From positions 124,001-188,000 of the forward strand of contig QPMI01000545.1 in the NCBI GenBank assembly GCA_004431415.1: a stretch of DNA of 64,000 nucleotides, read 5' to 3'. The notes under the pieces are model-generated. The model did not search any database, was not told the origin of the DNA, and saw only the letters and a list, made by a program, of their open reading frames with translations. Shown here one piece after another: positions 42,744 through 53,706 of this stretch (positions are counted from its first letter, which is position 1; every line of letters begins with the position of its first letter). This DNA comes from Cyanophora paradoxa (taxonomy: Eukaryota; Glaucocystophyceae; Cyanophorales; Cyanophoraceae). Both the position numbers and the translations under genes were made by a program.

Positions 42744-45700
42744 CTAAGACTGCGGGTCGGCCGCCTGCTCGGCGGCGCGGGCAACCATGGACCCGAGGAG
42801 CGCCCGCAGCGGCCCCGGCGCCCGCCCCACCGCCGCCGACAGCGCCTCCGCCGCCGCGCTCGCGGCGGCAGCGGCGGCGGAAGGGGCACCCGTCCCTCCT
42901 CGCCCCCGCTTTCCGGCCCATCCGCCGCCGCCGCCGCCGCCGCTGCCGCCGCGGCGAGCGGGTCCGACGCGGCGGCAGCCGCCGCCGCCGCCGCCAGGGG
43001 GTCCGAGTCCCAGTCCCCGCCGCGCCCACGCCCCCGCCCGCCGCCGCGCCCCGCGGCCGCGGCCGCGCGCGCCCCCCCGGCGCCCGCCGCGGCGCCCGCC
43101 GCGGGCCGAGGCGGGGCCGGAGAGGGAGGGCGGGCGGGGCGGGGCGGAGGCGGCGAGGATGCGGTCGAGGAGCTGGACGCAGACGGCGGCGGCGGCGTCG
43201 GCGAGGGCCGCCGGGCACGCCCCCGCCAGCTCGCACGCCAGCGCCAGCGCCGCGGGGAGCAGCGGGTCGCCGCCCTGGCCCGCGCCCGCCGCCGCCGGCG
43301 CGTGCGCAGCGAGGAATGACTGCGCGCGCGCGTGCGGCGCGGTCAGAGGGGCCGAAGCAAACCAGACGAGTTCGAGGGGGGAAGAAGCGGGCCTGGAAGG
43401 CGGCGACGGCGCAGCGGAGGAGGGCGGCCGCCTGCGCGTCGCCCAGCTCGCACTCGGCCGGCTCCAGGGCCGCCGTGGCCGCCTCCCACGCCCCGCTCGG
43501 CTCCGGCGCTTCGTCGGCGCCGTCCAGGAGGGCCCGTGCGGCCTCCAGGCGGGTCGGGCGGGCGAGGGCCGTCGACGTCGCCTCCACGAGGAGCGCGAGG
43601 GGCGCGAGCGCGGGGGCGGCCGGCGGCTCGGTGGGGGCGGGGCCGGCGGCCTCAAGGAAGGGGCCGGCGAGGCGGGCAAACTCGGAGGGCGAGCAGCCCG
43701 GGAGGGAGAGGGCGAGGGCGAGGGAGAGGCAGGCGTCCCCGAGGCGCGGGTTCGATCCCGCGCGGAGGCGCGCGAGCTCGGGGCGGAGGGCGGCGCCAGC
43801 GGCGGCGGCGGCGCGGGCATCGACGGTGGCGAGCTCGAGCAGGTCCAGGAGGGTTGGGAGAACGGTCTCCGCGCGGTCGCCCAGTTCCAGGGCGCCCGCG
43901 GGGGCCCCGGGGGAGTACAGGGACGCGGCGAGGGGCTGGAGGGCGGGCGGGACGGAGGGGACGGGGTCCGAGGGGAGGAGCGGGGCGGCGCGGAGGCGGG
44001 TGGGCCAGTCGAGGGGCTCGGCCTCCGCGGGGGACCAGCGGGCGCCGAGGGCGGCGCAGGGGCCGGCGAGGCGGGGCAGGAGCGCCGCTGCGAGCTCGAG
44101 AATGGGCGGAGGGAGCTCGAGGTCGAGCCGCCGGGTGAGGAGGGCGGCCAGGGCGGCGGCGGCGGCGGGGCCGCCCGCCTCCAGGAGCCAGTGGGGGCAG
44201 CCGCAGGGCGGGGCGGCCCAGGGCTCCGGGCCCGGAGCCGCCCCCAGCGCCGCCTCCAGGAGCTTGGCCGCGAGGAGGGCGCCCTGCCCGCGCCCCCCCC
44301 CTCAGCGGGGCGAACGAAGGGAGGGAAAGGGGGGTACGGGCGCACGTGGACGGCGGCCTCCCAGCCCGGGTGCTCCTCGGAGGCGTCGGGGGCGTCGGCG
44401 AGGCGGCGGAGGGCGGGGAGGACGCAGGCGCGGAGGAGGGCGGGCGGGCGAGGAGGGGCGGGCCCTCGTGGCGGTCGTGGCGGGCCCGCCAGAAGGGGAA
44501 GGCGGGGTCGTGCGGCGAGGGCGCGGGGCCGGAGGCGAGGCGGCCGCCGCGGGACGTAAAGGCCCCGCCGCGCCCGCGCCGCTGCACCGCCTTCGGCTGC
44601 CACACGCGCGCCGGCGCCGGCGCGCAGCGGAAGGGCGAGGGGGCGGCGTCCCGGAAGGGAGCGGGGGCCGGCGGAAGGACGGGGGCGAGCGCGAAGGCGG
44701 CGGGGCAGCGGAGGTGGGGCGGGGCGGGCCCGCGCGCCGCCGCCACCGCCGGCCGCAGGGCCACGTCGTCCGGGTCCGCCTCCCAGCGCCCGAAGGGCGA
44801 GACGGCCGCCGGCTGCGGGGCGCCGGTCGGCGGCGGCGGGGCGGGGCGGGGCGGGGCGGGGCGGGGCGGGGCGGACCGCGAGGCAGAGGGCAGCGAGGCG
44901 GGCGAGGCGGTCGGGGGCGCCCGGGCCCCCGGATGCCGCGCCGCCGCCCAGGACGGCCCCCCGGAAGCAGTCGGCCAGCACCGAGAGCGAGGGGTCTGGC
45001 AGCGAAGCGTGAGTGAGCGAGGGAAAGCGCGGTGCGAGCGCGGCGGGCACCGGAGCGGGCGGGGGCGCGGGGCGGCTCGGCGAGGTGGCAGAGGGCGGCG
45101 TGGGCGCCGGGCAGGTTCGCCTCATGCTCGACCGCCTCGCCGAAGAGGCGCCGCACGGTCAGCTCGCCGTCCAGCAGCGCCGCCTAAGGGCGGAGTCAGC
45201 GGGCGCGGCTCGGAGCGCAGCAGAGAGCTAGCGCACCCGGTCGAGGGCGGAGAGGAAGGGCGGCGACGCGGCTGACTCGGGCACCATCGCGTTCAGGAGG
45301 CGCGTCAGGAGCGCGTCCGGGCTGGCGTCGGCGCCCAGGACCGCCCGGCGGAGCGGCGGGGGCGGGCCCCCCGGGGCGGAGGCGAGGGCGCGGCGGGCCG
45401 CGCAGCGCTGCGAAACGTCGGCGGCGCCGTAGAGGTCGAGGAAGAGGGACGCGGTGGCCTTGCCGCGCGGCGCGTCGTCAGAGGGGCGCGGCAGGGTGGG
45501 ACGGGGCGGGGCGGGGCGGGGCTAGGCGGGGCGCTGGCGCACGGGAGAGGCGTCTGGGGAGAGTACGAGGGCGTCGAGGGCGGTCGAGAGGAGGCGCAGG
45601 GAGGCGGCGGCCGCCGCGCGCGCCCGGAGCGCAGGGAGCCACCTGCGCCCGCGGGCGGGCTGGGCGTCGGCGAGGGCCCGAGCAGCCCGTCGAGGCGCGG

Positions 45701-46791
45701 GGCGGGGCGGGGCGGGGTACCGGTCGTCGCGGAGGTCGGGGGGGAAGCGGAGGAGGCGGGAGAGGGCGTTGGCCTGCTGGGCGGGGAGGCCCCGTGGTCG
45801 GCGAGGAGGCAGAGGCGCCGCACAGCCTCTGGGTCCCCTGGACCAAGGGGCGCCGCGGCCGCCCAGGGCACGGCGGGGGCTTCCCGCAGGGAGGCCCGCA
45901 GGGCGCCGAAGCGCGCCGCGAGGGCCGAGGGCCCGGCGCGGGGCCGGCCGGGGGCGCCTCGGCGGGCGGGGGGGCACGAGGCGGCTCAGGTCCTGGGCGA
46001 GCGACTGCAGAGACTGCGGCGGCGGAGCGGAGCGGAATCAGGCGCCGAGCAGCGCGGAGGGGCGGGGCGCGCACGGCGTGGCGGGCTTCGTCGTCGGCGG
46101 CGCCGAAGAAGGCGACCGCGACGGCGCTGCCGAAGCGCCGCATGAACGGCGCGTCGCCGGCGGCCAGCGCCGACACAACGCGCGCCCTCGCCTGCGAGGA
46201 GCTCAGCGCGCGACTGGGCGAGGCGCGGGGCGCGTGGCGCGGGAAGCGCCTGCGGGTCGAGGCGGCAGAGGGCGTTGACGAGCGCTGGCTCCGCGCCGCG
46301 CTTCCCCACCAGCGCGGCGTACGCTGCGGGCAGCGCGTAGACCGGCGAGCCGCACGACCGCTCCTCTTCCCACGTTCGCGGGCCTGCGGGTCGGCGTCGG
46401 CGATCGCTCGCGACGGAGGGGCGCGGTCCGGCGGACGCGGCGCACGCTCAGAGGCGAACGCCTCCAGCGCCGCGAATGCCGCGTCGAGGAGCTGCTCCGG
46501 AGGCGGGCCGCCGTCGCCGCACGACGCCGAGACCCGCGCCGCGAGCTCGTCCGCCGTCAGCTCCTCGAGCGGGCCCAGCTTCCTGCGCCGAAAGCGGTTT
46601 GTATCACTTTCTGAGGCGGTCGGAGCGCGTCGAGGGGGCCCGCACCGCTCCAGGAGTGCGCTCAGGCCGGGAGTCGGCCCATCGCCCGGCTCGCGCAGGA
46701 CGACGGGCTCAGCCGACGCATCCGCGTCGCCTGCGCCGCCCTTGCGGACGGCCAGGCCGCCCTGGAGCGCGAGGAGCGCTGCTCGGGCCAT
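42744..46791 (-). CDS. Large Ala/Leu-rich helical-repeat (alpha-solenoid-like) protein
   Basis: The family was not recognised. Start MARAALLALQGGLA at 46791, stop at 42744-42746. Exons give stretches typical of paired helices: LGPLEELTADELAARVSASC, ALVNALCRLDPQAL, DPEAVRRLCLLADHG, QQANALSRLLRFPPDLRDD, LRLLSTALDALVLSPDA, ELTVRRLFGEAVEHEANLPG, LAALLTRRLDLELPPPILEL, LPTLLDLLELATVDARAAA, TRLEAARALLDGADEAPEPS and PAALALACELAGACPAALAD. Such a composition suggests a HEAT/ARM-type scaffold, such as a karyopherin or nucleoporin, but I cannot place it. The joins are numerous and only partly resolved. It ends tail-to-tail with PNPase across about 260 bp and is head-to-head with the truncated duplicate at 47014. 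Confidence 0.6.
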
Positions 46792-46829
46792 TTCCTACGC
46801 TTTTTCGGGGGACAGCCGTTCCTTTCGGA

Positions 46830-47215
46830 GCAGCGGTTCGTTTTCGGCGCTTTGGCCAGCTTCTCGTCTCCTGCCGGCTCTAGCCGCCAGCTGTCCTGTT
46901 TCGCTGCGAGCAGTAGATCGTAGCAGGAGCGATGTGCCGCGCGCGCGGGCAGCGGCGGAGATGGCTCTATGTGGTCGGGCATGGCAGCCCGGGCGCGTAT
47001 ACGTAGCTAGGCCATGCGCAACGCCGCGCGCGCTCCGCGGAGCGAGAGCCACGGCGCGGCGCGCGCGGCGATCGCGCTCCTCGCCAGGCTCGCGCTCCTG
47101 GCCATGGCCATGGCGGCCGCGGCAGCATGCGGTGTGGCTCCGGATCCGACGCTGCCGCCCCGGGACGATCTGCTCTTCTTCCTGATGTGCGGGCACCGCG
47201 AGCGAGCGCCCGGCC
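46830..47215 (+). repeat. 5'-end segmental duplication, copy 1 (partner at 53345-53706)
   Basis: Upstream region plus first exon, recognisably shared with 53345-53706 in the same order and orientation, with scattered substitutions and indels. Confidence 0.75.
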
Positions 47216-47295
47216 GCTCCCCGTACGCGTATACGTACGTGGCGGCGCGCGCTCCCCGCAGGGCCCGCAGCGCATCTCCCAAAGCGCCCCTGTAA
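47014..47295 (+). pseudogene. Truncated duplicate of the first exon (signal peptide) of the 53529 gene
   Basis: This ORF starts MRNAARAPRSESHGAARAAI and continues through a hydrophobic signal-like core to ACGVAP, TLPPRDDLLF and CGHRERAPG. It matches the start of the gene at 53529 apart from small indels (an extra MAMA and DP). Similarity also covers the upstream DNA, including ttttcggcgctttggcca and the gatgtgccgcgcgcg block. After about 47215 the copies diverge and no IPT or glycosyltransferase sequence follows, so I read it as a broken partial copy. A short secreted peptide of 93 residues is the alternative. Confidence 0.6.
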
Positions 47296-48098
47296 GAGCT
47301 GGCACCTCCGCGGCGCGCGAGTGGCTTGGTCGCCCCTGCGGGCCTCCTCCGCCGCCGTCGAGCAGGCGCGCCGCGCCCCGCTCCGCGCGCGCCAGCCGTC
47401 CACCGTCCACCGTCCACCGAGCTCGAGCCCTGCCCCGCAGGTGGCAATATCGATGACGAAAGGGAGGCGGCCGCCCACGCTTGCCTCCGCCGCCATCCCC
47501 GCACGATGCCCCGGGCCCTGCAGGCCCGTCCGCCCGAACCCCCCGGGGCCCTGCCCCCCGCGCCCGTCCGACGGTCGCCCTGCCGATGATACTTGGACGG
47601 TGGCTGCGCAGATTTAGAGAAAAGCGCTGGCGCCGGAGATAGCCGCTCGCCGCCGCCCTCCTGCGCGTCGCTCGCCCGCGCTGCAGCTGGCGATATCCGC
47701 AGTACCTCGTGGCAACACCCCCCCCCCCCCCCCCCCCGGCCCCCTCCCCCCCGCCCCGCTCCTCGTGGCGGCAGTTTACCCGAAGATCCCGCCGCCGCGG
47801 CCGCCTGCCCCCCGCCCTCCGCCCCGACCCCCCCGCCCCTAGCAGCCCTGCAGCCTGCAGCCTGCTGCAGGCTAGCTATCATAGTAGTTCAGATATGCAA
47901 TTAAAGTTATCGATATCGATATGTATTTAAATATTGATCTAGATCTGGCCATGGGCGGCGAAGCAGGATGTAGTGCTGGCCGGGGCTATGGCCTGTGGGC
48001 GTCCGGCCTGCAGCTGCAGCTGGCGCCGGTGATCGCGATCGACGAGGGCGCTCCGCGCCGGGCCCCTAGCGCAGCTGCAGCCTAGCTATAGATCTAGA
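47296..48098. other. No supported gene; C-run and simple sequence
   Basis: GC-rich DNA after the truncated copy, with a C homopolymer near 47719-47738 and then an AT-rich patch with cgatatcgatatg near 47910. Short ORFs exist, but none has recognisable features. Confidence 0.5.
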
Positions 48099-48410
48099 TC
48101 AGATGTCCTCAGCGGGGCGCATGCCGCCGATGTTGGATGCGAGCATGCCGTCCGCGCAGCAGATCGGCAGGCACGCCATGAACGCCATTTGCGACGACAT
48201 CTTGCCCCCGCGGTACCTGCTCGCTCGATATCGATATCGACCGAGTCAGATTAAAACAGGGGTGGATCCGGAGGGCACGCGCCGGTCGTTGGGGTTGGCG
48301 TCGCGGAGGGCTTTCAGGACGAGGTTGGAGATGACGCGGGGCGAGCTGGCTCCCGAAGACATTTTCTGAGAGCGCTCTTCAAAACTTCGCCGTGCACACG
48401 AGTCCGAAAG

Positions 48411-48447
<37 letters not shown>

Positions 48448-49413
48448 CCAGCGAACCTTGAACATGGCCCACATGCGGCGCACGTCGTCCTCGTACATGG
48501 GCGAGCGCCCCAGCGCCTGCTGCCACTCCTTGCGGCTCGCCTCCAGTGCAGTGTTCGGCGTGTTGATCATGCCCTGCGCATGCGCGAGGGGCAGAAATCC
48601 GAATTTAAATATGCCAGGTGGATTTCGAATTCATAATTGCAATTTAAATTCGTTTCGCACGGGCTCGACGAGGACGACGCCGATGCCGCGGTGGCGGAGC
48701 TCGCGGCGGAGGCCGTCGGCGAGGCCCTCGACCGCGAATTTGGAGGCGCTGTAGGCGGCCAGGTAGGGGTTCGCCACCCGCCCCGCCATCGAGGAGACGA
48801 AGACGAGCCGCCCCCGCGTCCTCCGGATCGCGGGCAGGAGCGAGTGCGTCACCGCCATGAGCCCCAGCACGTTCACTGCAAGCGAGCGCTCAGCCGCCGG
48901 GGATCCGGAGCCCAGGGCCCGCACGCGGCGGGCCGAGCTCGCTCGCGTTCGGACGGACCGTCGAACGTCTTCTTGTGGTCTTCCATAGTGCAAGTCTCGA
49001 AGGGGCCCGGCACACCGAGGCCCGCGTTGCAGACGAGCCCGATGCGCCCGCCCGGCGCCTCCGCGTACGAAGAGATCCTTGCACGCAGGTCCGCCAGGTG
49101 CTGCGTGTATGCGGATGCGAGCGGGCGCGCCCGACGGTTATAAATAGCCTGAGCGGCCGCGGTGCGGCCCGGCGGAAAGCGGACGGCGGGATCCGGAGCA
49201 GTGCTGGTTCACCTGCTCGTTCGTAACGTCGAGGATGATCGGCACGAGGCGCTCCGGGGCCATAGACTTGAGGCGCGCCCCGTCTGCATCTTTCCTGACG
49301 CCCGCGAGCACCGTGAAACCGCACTGGGCGAGATAGACTGCGATGTCCTGCCCGATGCCGCTGGAGCAGCCGGTGACGACCACCGTATAGGGCTGCAAAC
49401 CGCTGTTCCCCAT
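48099..49413 (-). CDS. Short-chain dehydrogenase/reductase (RDH/17beta-HSD-like)
   Basis: NAD(P)-dependent oxidoreductase; the substrate is not predictable. Start ATG at 49411-49413. Cofactor motif TGCSSGIG; DVTN; CNAG; a long N-V-L-G segment (VNVLGLMAVTHSLLPAIRR); catalytic Ser in VFVSSMAG; Y-x3-K in YSASKFAVEGLADGLRREL; and, after splicing, VLVEPGMINT. C-terminal exons give RKEWQQALGRSPMYEDDVRR, MSSGASSPRVISNLVLKALR and YRGGKMSSQMAFMACLPICC, matching the length and tail of retinol- and steroid-type SDRs. The stop is at 48099-48101. The last intron has a GC donor (gcgcgt). The penultimate intron contains a 33-nt G run. A tatatag lies about 30 bp upstream of the ATG. Confidence 0.9.
48414..48446. 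repeat. 33-nt G homopolymer (C on the coding strand) in an SDR intron
   Basis: An uninterrupted G run on the plus strand. In the transcript it is a C run in the intron between exons MWAMFK and KMSSGA. The length is probably unstable. Confidence 0.85.
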
Positions 49414-49444
49414 TTCTGCAGTGCCCGGCACTAGCGTTGCAGCC

Positions 49445-49451
49445 TATATAG
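49445..49451 (-). promoter_or_regulatory. Possible TATA box of the SDR gene
   Basis: tatatag on the minus strand about 30 bp upstream of the SDR ATG. If it is used, the 5' UTR would be very short or absent. Confidence 0.3.
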
Positions 49452-49693
49452 CTACTTGCAGGCTTGCAGGCCAAGTTGCAGCTCGGGGGCCAGGGCCTTC
49501 AAGGCTCGATCGGCTTTTGAGCTCAGCAGCTGCCAGGCCCTGAGCTCGATCGAGGCAGATGTGCTGGGTCGCTGGCCCGCTGGCCGCAGTGGCGGAGCTG
49601 GGGCGCCTGGAACGCTGCGGGGCTGATCGATGAGCGGTAGGCTCCGGCCCCCGGGCCCGGGGAGCCTGCGGGCGGAGGCTGCGGCTGGGCGCC

Positions 49694-49860
49694 GGCTCGC
49701 GGCCGCCCAGCGGCGCCCACTGCGGGCCTCTGCGGCGCCCAGGCGGCCCAGCCGCCTCCGGCCCTCCGCGGCGGACCGGTATACCGGTCGGGCTCGCGGC
49801 CGCCCGGCGCCCACTGCGGCGCCCAGCCGCCTCCGGCCCTCCGCGGCGGACCGCCGGCGG
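49694..49860. repeat. Two-unit GC-rich direct repeat
   Basis: A 32-bp block starting gcccagccgcctccggccct occurs at 49746-49777 and 49821-49852, preceded in each case by ggctcgcggccgccc...gcgcccactgcgg. A ccggtataccgg palindrome lies between them. Confidence 0.75.
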
Positions 49861-51188
49861 CCGGCGGTTACCTCGCAACCGGGGCATGCGCATTCGCACT
49901 TTTCCAGTCAAATTCCGGATCCGGGCCCGGCCCGGTATACGTACCCACGGTACCCCCACGTCGAGATTGATAAGATTGATAAGTTGCATGAACTTTCATC
50001 AACGTTACCGGATCCGGATCCGGACTCGGAGAGTCGGAGTCCGGCACGTGCACACGTGCACTGCACAGCTGCGGGCTGCAGCCTGAGGCCTAACTATACT
50101 ATGACAGCTATACAGGCATCATGGCATGTAGCCTGCACTGGCCCTGCAGCTAGCTCGAGCTCAGGCAGGCTTTCGTGCGCATGCGCAGCTGCAGTGCACG
50201 TGCAAATTGAAAGCATTGCAGGCTATCGCTGCTTGCAATTGCGCATGCGCATGCGCATGCGCAGCAACGGGCGCCTCGGGGGATTACTCATTGAATGTCG
50301 GAATCGGGGCCGGAGACTGGGCCGGAGTACTAGTTCGGCCGCTGCCGTGGGCCGCGCGCGGTGATCGTGAGCGGCGCTGGGCGCGCCCCCGGCCCGTACC
50401 AGTATTTATATATCCCTTGAGCGCTAGCTCTATAGATATTCGGATCCGGATCCACAGATTCTCCAGCCTCCGTACGTATACGCGTGTAACTAGAAATATT
50501 TATCGCGATTATCTTTCTTTTGAGAGACGACGGTACCGGTGGGGCGATCGCGAGCCCCCCGTAGGTAGTAATACTAAAAGATATATAACAAAGTGATCAC
50601 AAATCAAAGAAATCGCAGGCAACGACGAGCAGTCGACGTCACACTAGAACGTCGAGGAGCACGAGGACGCAGCGCGAGGACGGGCACGAGGAGCTTCGGA
50701 ACTATAGTCGAAGATGCAGATCTAGAGTTCAAAGACACGACAGTACTAATCGTACTAGAACTAGCAGTCCCGAATCCGAGACTCCCGAAGTCCAAAAGGA
50801 ATTTTCGAATTCAACTGTGCGTGTACATGTTCATGTGGGGGCATGCGGTAATGCTTCGAATTCGAATTCAGGTTCGGTTTGTACTGAATTCGAATAGCTT
50901 GCAATTGGCTTGCAAGATTGAAAGGTGAACGTTTAACAATAATAAGTAATAGCCTGCTGACCTACTAGAAATAAATACTATGATACAAGCCTTTAAGTAC
51001 TAGTACTGCCACGCTGAAATTAAAAGATCTAGACTCCGAGCCTCGTCCTGCAGCTGGTTGATCACTCGTCACTGGATGGCACACCTGCGAAAGGGGAACG
51101 AGCGTCTATAAATATCGATTGCGAGCTCGAGCTCGAGCCCAGAGCCGGAAACTTAAATTAAAGAGCATCGAGCTCGAAGGGCCGGGGC

Positions 51189-52660
51189 TCACCCATCACG
51201 ATCAGTGCTTGGCCGAGGGGTCGGGGGTCCGGAGGATGCTGAGGCGCTCAGCCTCCTGCTCGAGGGGGACGGGGTAGAAGGGAGGGGCCTGAGATCGGGT
51301 CCGGCCGCGGGGGCGCCCCGGGGCTCGGAAGCGAGGGCGTCCCTCAGGATGTGGAGGCTCTTCTCGAGGCGGGACTGCTCGGAGGGGCTGGGGAGCGTCG
51401 GCGGCGGGCCGGCGGGGGGCGCCTCGAGGGCCAAGTGGACCCGACCGGACTCGATCTCAGGCCCCTCCCTTCACTGCGGATTCGAATTCTCAGCTCAAAT
51501 CTAAAAATAAGCTCATGAGGGGGTACACGGACCGAAGACCTGGCGGAGGACGACGCGGCCCTTGTGGTTGAGGGCGTACCCCGGCTCGAAGCGCCGCAGG
51601 AAGAGGCTGTGCAGCAGAGCCGCGAAGAACTTGGCCACGCTCGCGGCCCGCTTCGGGTCGCCCCGCTCGAGCTGGGGTACGTGAGATTTCTTGCGGGTTC
51701 ATCGAAAGAGAAGGAAGAGGGGCAGGGCACCTGCTCGATCATGAAGGATCCCGCGGGGGTAGAGCCCTTCCGAGCGGCGAAGCGAATGGAGAGGCGACCG
51801 GAGCCTCTAAGAGGGGGTGAGAGGGGTTAGAAGATCAGGACGGGTACGAGTCCAGGAGGGGGGTGCAGGGGCGAACTTGGAGGCGGGGGCGAGGCTCTCC
51901 TCGCAGACGTCGCCGATTTCGATCGTGACGATCACCTGCGAAGAATCAGTTTCGAATTGATCGCGCGGAGAGCTTGATCATGAAAGAAGGGACCTTCGCG
52001 TTGCGAAGGGCCTCGGCGTTGGAGGCGGGGGGCGAGGTCATCATCAGCCTCCGGGCCGTGATCCTGTTAACGTTGAATTAATTTATTCCAGATTAGATTG
52101 AGCCGCAATTGCAAGCTGCGCGCCGCGCACCACACGTCTCCGACGGCGTCGATCTCCGGCTGGCCCGACCCGCGGCGGCGGACCCGGACCGCCTGCAGGG
52201 CGCTGATGCGGCCTTCGCCGGGGAGGGGCGAGAAGGGGAGGGAGAGGGTCCCTTGGAAGCCGGGGCGGAGGGGCGCGGAGGGCGGCGCCGGCGGGTAGTG
52301 GGCGGCCGCGGCGGCGCGGGGGTCGGAGTCGGGAGCGGCGTCGGAGAAGCTCAGGCTGGTTCGGCGGGAGGATTCGGAGGCGAAGGAGAGAGGGGGGAGC
52401 TCGGAACCGGTTTCACTGGAGAGGCTCGCGCGGCTGGAACTCGCGTAGGGCCTTCTGGGACGGCGCTCGTAGCTGGGCGCGGGCGGCCCGGCAGTGACGT
52501 TCAAGGGCCTGCAGCTGGGCACGCCGGAGGCCGACGCCGGCCCGTGTGCCCGCGACTCTTGGGCGAGGTCTCGCAACGCGCCCGCGGAGAGGCGGCGGCC
52601 GCTCGCCGTCTCGGCGGACGCGGGCGTCGGCCCGCCTGCCGGCGCCATGTACGTATACAT
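51189..52660 (-). CDS. Unrecognised multi-exon protein
   Basis: Start MYTYMAPAGGPTP at 52660, stop at 51189-51191. The N-terminal exon is Ser/Pro/Arg-rich and looks disordered (ESSRRTSLSFSDAAP). A more ordered core follows: GTLSLPFSPLPGEGRISALQ, AVRVRRRGSGQPEIDAVGD, ITARRLMMTSPPASNAEALR, VIVTIEIGDVCEESLAPAS, SGRLSIRFAARKGSTPAGS, FMIEQLERGDPKRAASVAKF and FAALLHSLFLRRFEPGYALN, then HKGRVVLRQ. The tail is another low-complexity exon. Beta-rich strands followed by a helix suggest a compact domain, but I cannot name it. The exon joins around 51800-51850 are unresolved. Confidence 0.5.
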
Positions 52661-53528
52661 GGTCGCGTACGTGTCTAGCTGGAGGCTAGCGTACGCGTAC
52701 GGGCGCGACGTGTGCTCGCTTATCTGAACGCGCCCTGGGCCTTCGATTCCGCTGCGGCCGCGCGGCTGCGACGCCTAGGCCTATCGAGCTAGCTAGCCGA
52801 ACGCCTGCTCCGCTCGAGCTTGCGCATGCACGCCTGAGAAGCTGTGCGGGCGCGCGTGCTGCCCTCATGATCAAGAGATAAGGCGACCGGAAGCGAAGCA
52901 TCGCGTATGTATGGGCGATCATCGGAGCACATTGTGGAGCACAATATGGAGCGCAAATGCGTGGAGCAGAGCGGCGCTCAGTATTGCGCGGACCGCCGAT
53001 TATCGCACTCATGCATGCATGCGCATATGGGTTGAGCAGGTATGGCTCGAGAGCTGCTGCAAGGTAAGGTCGAGAGCTGCAACCTCGGCGAAGCGCCACG
53101 CGCACGGCGTCACGCGTGCCGCAGGCCCGCAGACAGCAGGGGCTGCAGGGCGAGCTCTAGATCTGGCGCCGGCTGAGCGCGCCAGTTTCGGTGTACAGCG
53201 ATCGCGAGCTCGAGCGCCCGCAGAAGCGCGCGCGCGCGCGCGCGCCGGCGCCGGCGCTAGCGCTAGCTATAGCGCTGGTGGCCGACCAATTCATGATCAT
53301 GATGAAGTCGTTTGATTTTCGGGGGAGCCGTTCTCGTCGGAGAAGCCGTCCGTTTTCGGCGCTTTGGCCAGTTCTTCTGCTCTTCCGGCCGGCACTAGCC
53401 GGCAGCCGGCCCTGGGGGTTTCGCTTCTAGCAAAAGCTCGCTAGGAGCAGGAGCGATGTGCCGCGCGCGAGGGCGGGGGCGGAGATGGGTCGAGCTTTGG
53501 TCGGGCAGCCCGGGCGCGTAGCTAAGCC
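52661..53528. other. Intergenic, includes duplicated upstream region
   Basis: Lower-GC DNA with cgtacgcgtacg, gctagctagc and a gcgcgcgcgcgc tract near 53226-53245. From about 53345 it matches the region upstream of the truncated copy at 47014, so it probably includes the promoter of the 53529 gene. Confidence 0.5.
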
Positions 53529-53706
53529 ATGCGCAACGCCGCGCGCGCTTCGCGGAGCGGGAGCCGCGACGCGGCGCGCGCGGCGATCGCGCTCCTCGCC
53601 CGGCTCGCGCTGCTGGCGGCAGCGTGCGGTGTGGCTCCGACGCTGCCGCCCCGGGACGATCTGCTCTTCCTCCTGACGTGCGGGCACTGCGAGCGAGCGC
53701 CTGGAA
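53345..53706 (+). repeat. 5'-end segmental duplication, copy 2 (partner at 46830-47215)
   Basis: Promoter-proximal DNA plus signal-peptide exon of the IPT/TIG gene; see the partner entry. Confidence 0.75.

Larger units (their letters stand above)
49414..51188. other. Long intergenic stretch with repeats, no gene seen
   Basis: It contains a GC-rich tandem repeat (49694-49860), accggtataccggt palindromes, clustered gcgcatgcgcatgcgca near 50240, ggatccggatcc tracts and an AT-richer part after 50450. Open frames of up to 244 codons occur on the plus strand but look like repeat translation. Confidence 0.5.

Noticed and set aside
43740-43770. Possible tRNA 3' half (ggttcgatccc)
   Set aside because: It lies inside a coding exon of the helical-repeat gene (AGSNPRLGDAC on the minus strand) and lacks the rest of a cloverleaf.
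49630-50364. 244-codon open frame on the plus strand
   Set aside because: It translates direct repeats and palindromic simple sequence; composition is Arg/Pro/Ala-rich with no protein-like features.
50593-50928. 111-codon plus-strand frame in AT-richer intergenic DNA
   Set aside because: No ATG-context, splice or homology support; lies among repeats.
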